The notes below the pieces were generated by a model. The model searched no databases, was not told the DNA's origin, and saw only the letters and a list, made by a program, of their open reading frames with translations. This document shows, one piece after another, positions 63,601-64,000 of a stretch of 64,000 nt of DNA. Origin of the DNA: Astropecten irregularis. Taxonomy: Eukaryota > Echinodermata > Asteroidea > Paxillosida > Astropectinidae. Position numbers and translations under genes: made by a program. The stretch is taken from positions 7,068,001 to 7,132,000 of the forward strand of contig OZ020251.1 of assembly GCA_963971285.1 (NCBI GenBank). Direction: 5' to 3'. Numbering within the stretch: the stretch's first letter is position 1; each line of letters opens with the position of its first letter.

Positions 63601-64000
63601 GTCGCCCTGCTTAGCGAAATCTGCCATGTTTTATGAATTACGTTATGACGTGCTGCACTGTTTGTGTACTATCATATGCCAGCACGCAGTCTAATCCTAT
63701 ATTTTGAACCCGATCTTTGAAAACTGCCTGCTCATTTCTGGGGAAAATTCAGGAAAAACTAAATTATACGTGTCTTTTTATTTTCAGTGTAGATCATATA
63801 TCTGAATTTTTGAACCTGAAGTCGCCCTGCTTAGCGAAATCTGCCATGTTTTATGAATTACGTTATGACGTGCTACACTGTTTGTGTATTATAATATGCC
63901 AGCACTCAGTCTAATCCTATATTTTGAACCCGATCTTTGAAAACTGCCTGCTGATTTCTGAGAAAAATACAGGAAAAACAAAATTATACGTGTCTTTTTA

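Larger units (their letters stand above)
51739..64000 (+). repeat. 220-bp satellite array, right block
   Basis: About 56 monomers in the same orientation and family as the left block, continuing past the end of the window. Subtypes with ACTAAATTA, CAGCACTCAG and TGAACCCGAAG dominate. The TGAACCCGAAG subtype (first at 54893, again at 57093, 59317, 60637, 61957, 62397) was not noticed in the left block. One extra A is present near 51880 and two bases are missing near 53946. Confidence 0.97.

Overview
This window looks like non-genic, repeat-dominated DNA from a eukaryote, most likely a marine invertebrate. The evidence is a vertebrate/invertebrate-type TTAGGG telomere-like tract, frequent TACATGTA and TAGGCCTA words, an AT-rich background, no dense ORFs, no operons and no RNA genes. 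An echinoderm is a guess from word usage only. No intact host gene was recognised. The many 65-residue frames in the satellite start at TTG and are by-products of the repeat.

Layout. Positions 1-27192 and 51739-64000 are one 220-bp satellite family, about 124 plus 56 monomers, organised in nested higher-order repeats of 6, 7, 10, 11, 19 and 20 monomers. Between them lies a 24,546-bp block (27193-51738) that behaves as a single insertion. It has 31-bp terminal inverted repeats (30/31 matching) and is flanked by a 4-bp GTAT target-site duplication. It splits one satellite monomer, and the two halves rejoin into a known monomer subtype. I found no transposase in it.

Inside the block, near both ends, are large arrays (27.67-29.10 kb and 47.2-51.1 kb). 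Both are built around the same perfect 20-bp palindrome, GGTACGCCAATTGGCGTACC, but their spacers and unit lengths differ (about 69 bp and about 75-80 bp). Nested within is a second element (33520-36697) with 14-bp terminal inverted repeats. It also carries an array near each end, here of another palindrome, GCAAGCTTGC. It interrupts one of three dispersed-repeat copies, and the other two give an empty site. A third element is a 595-bp MITE-like unit with 35-bp perfect inverted repeats (45974-46568). The block also holds a roughly 60-unit minisatellite (38.99-41.30 kb), a TTAGGG-type tract, scattered CCATGG-centred hairpins and a decayed BEL/Pao-like gag remnant.

The main discovery candidate is this architecture: TIR elements, nested in one another and in a satellite, each with its own palindrome amplified into subterminal arrays at both ends. 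The arrays may be binding platforms for a transposase or chromatin protein. That functional reading is inference. The inverted repeats, target duplication, palindromes and empty sites are visible in the sequence.
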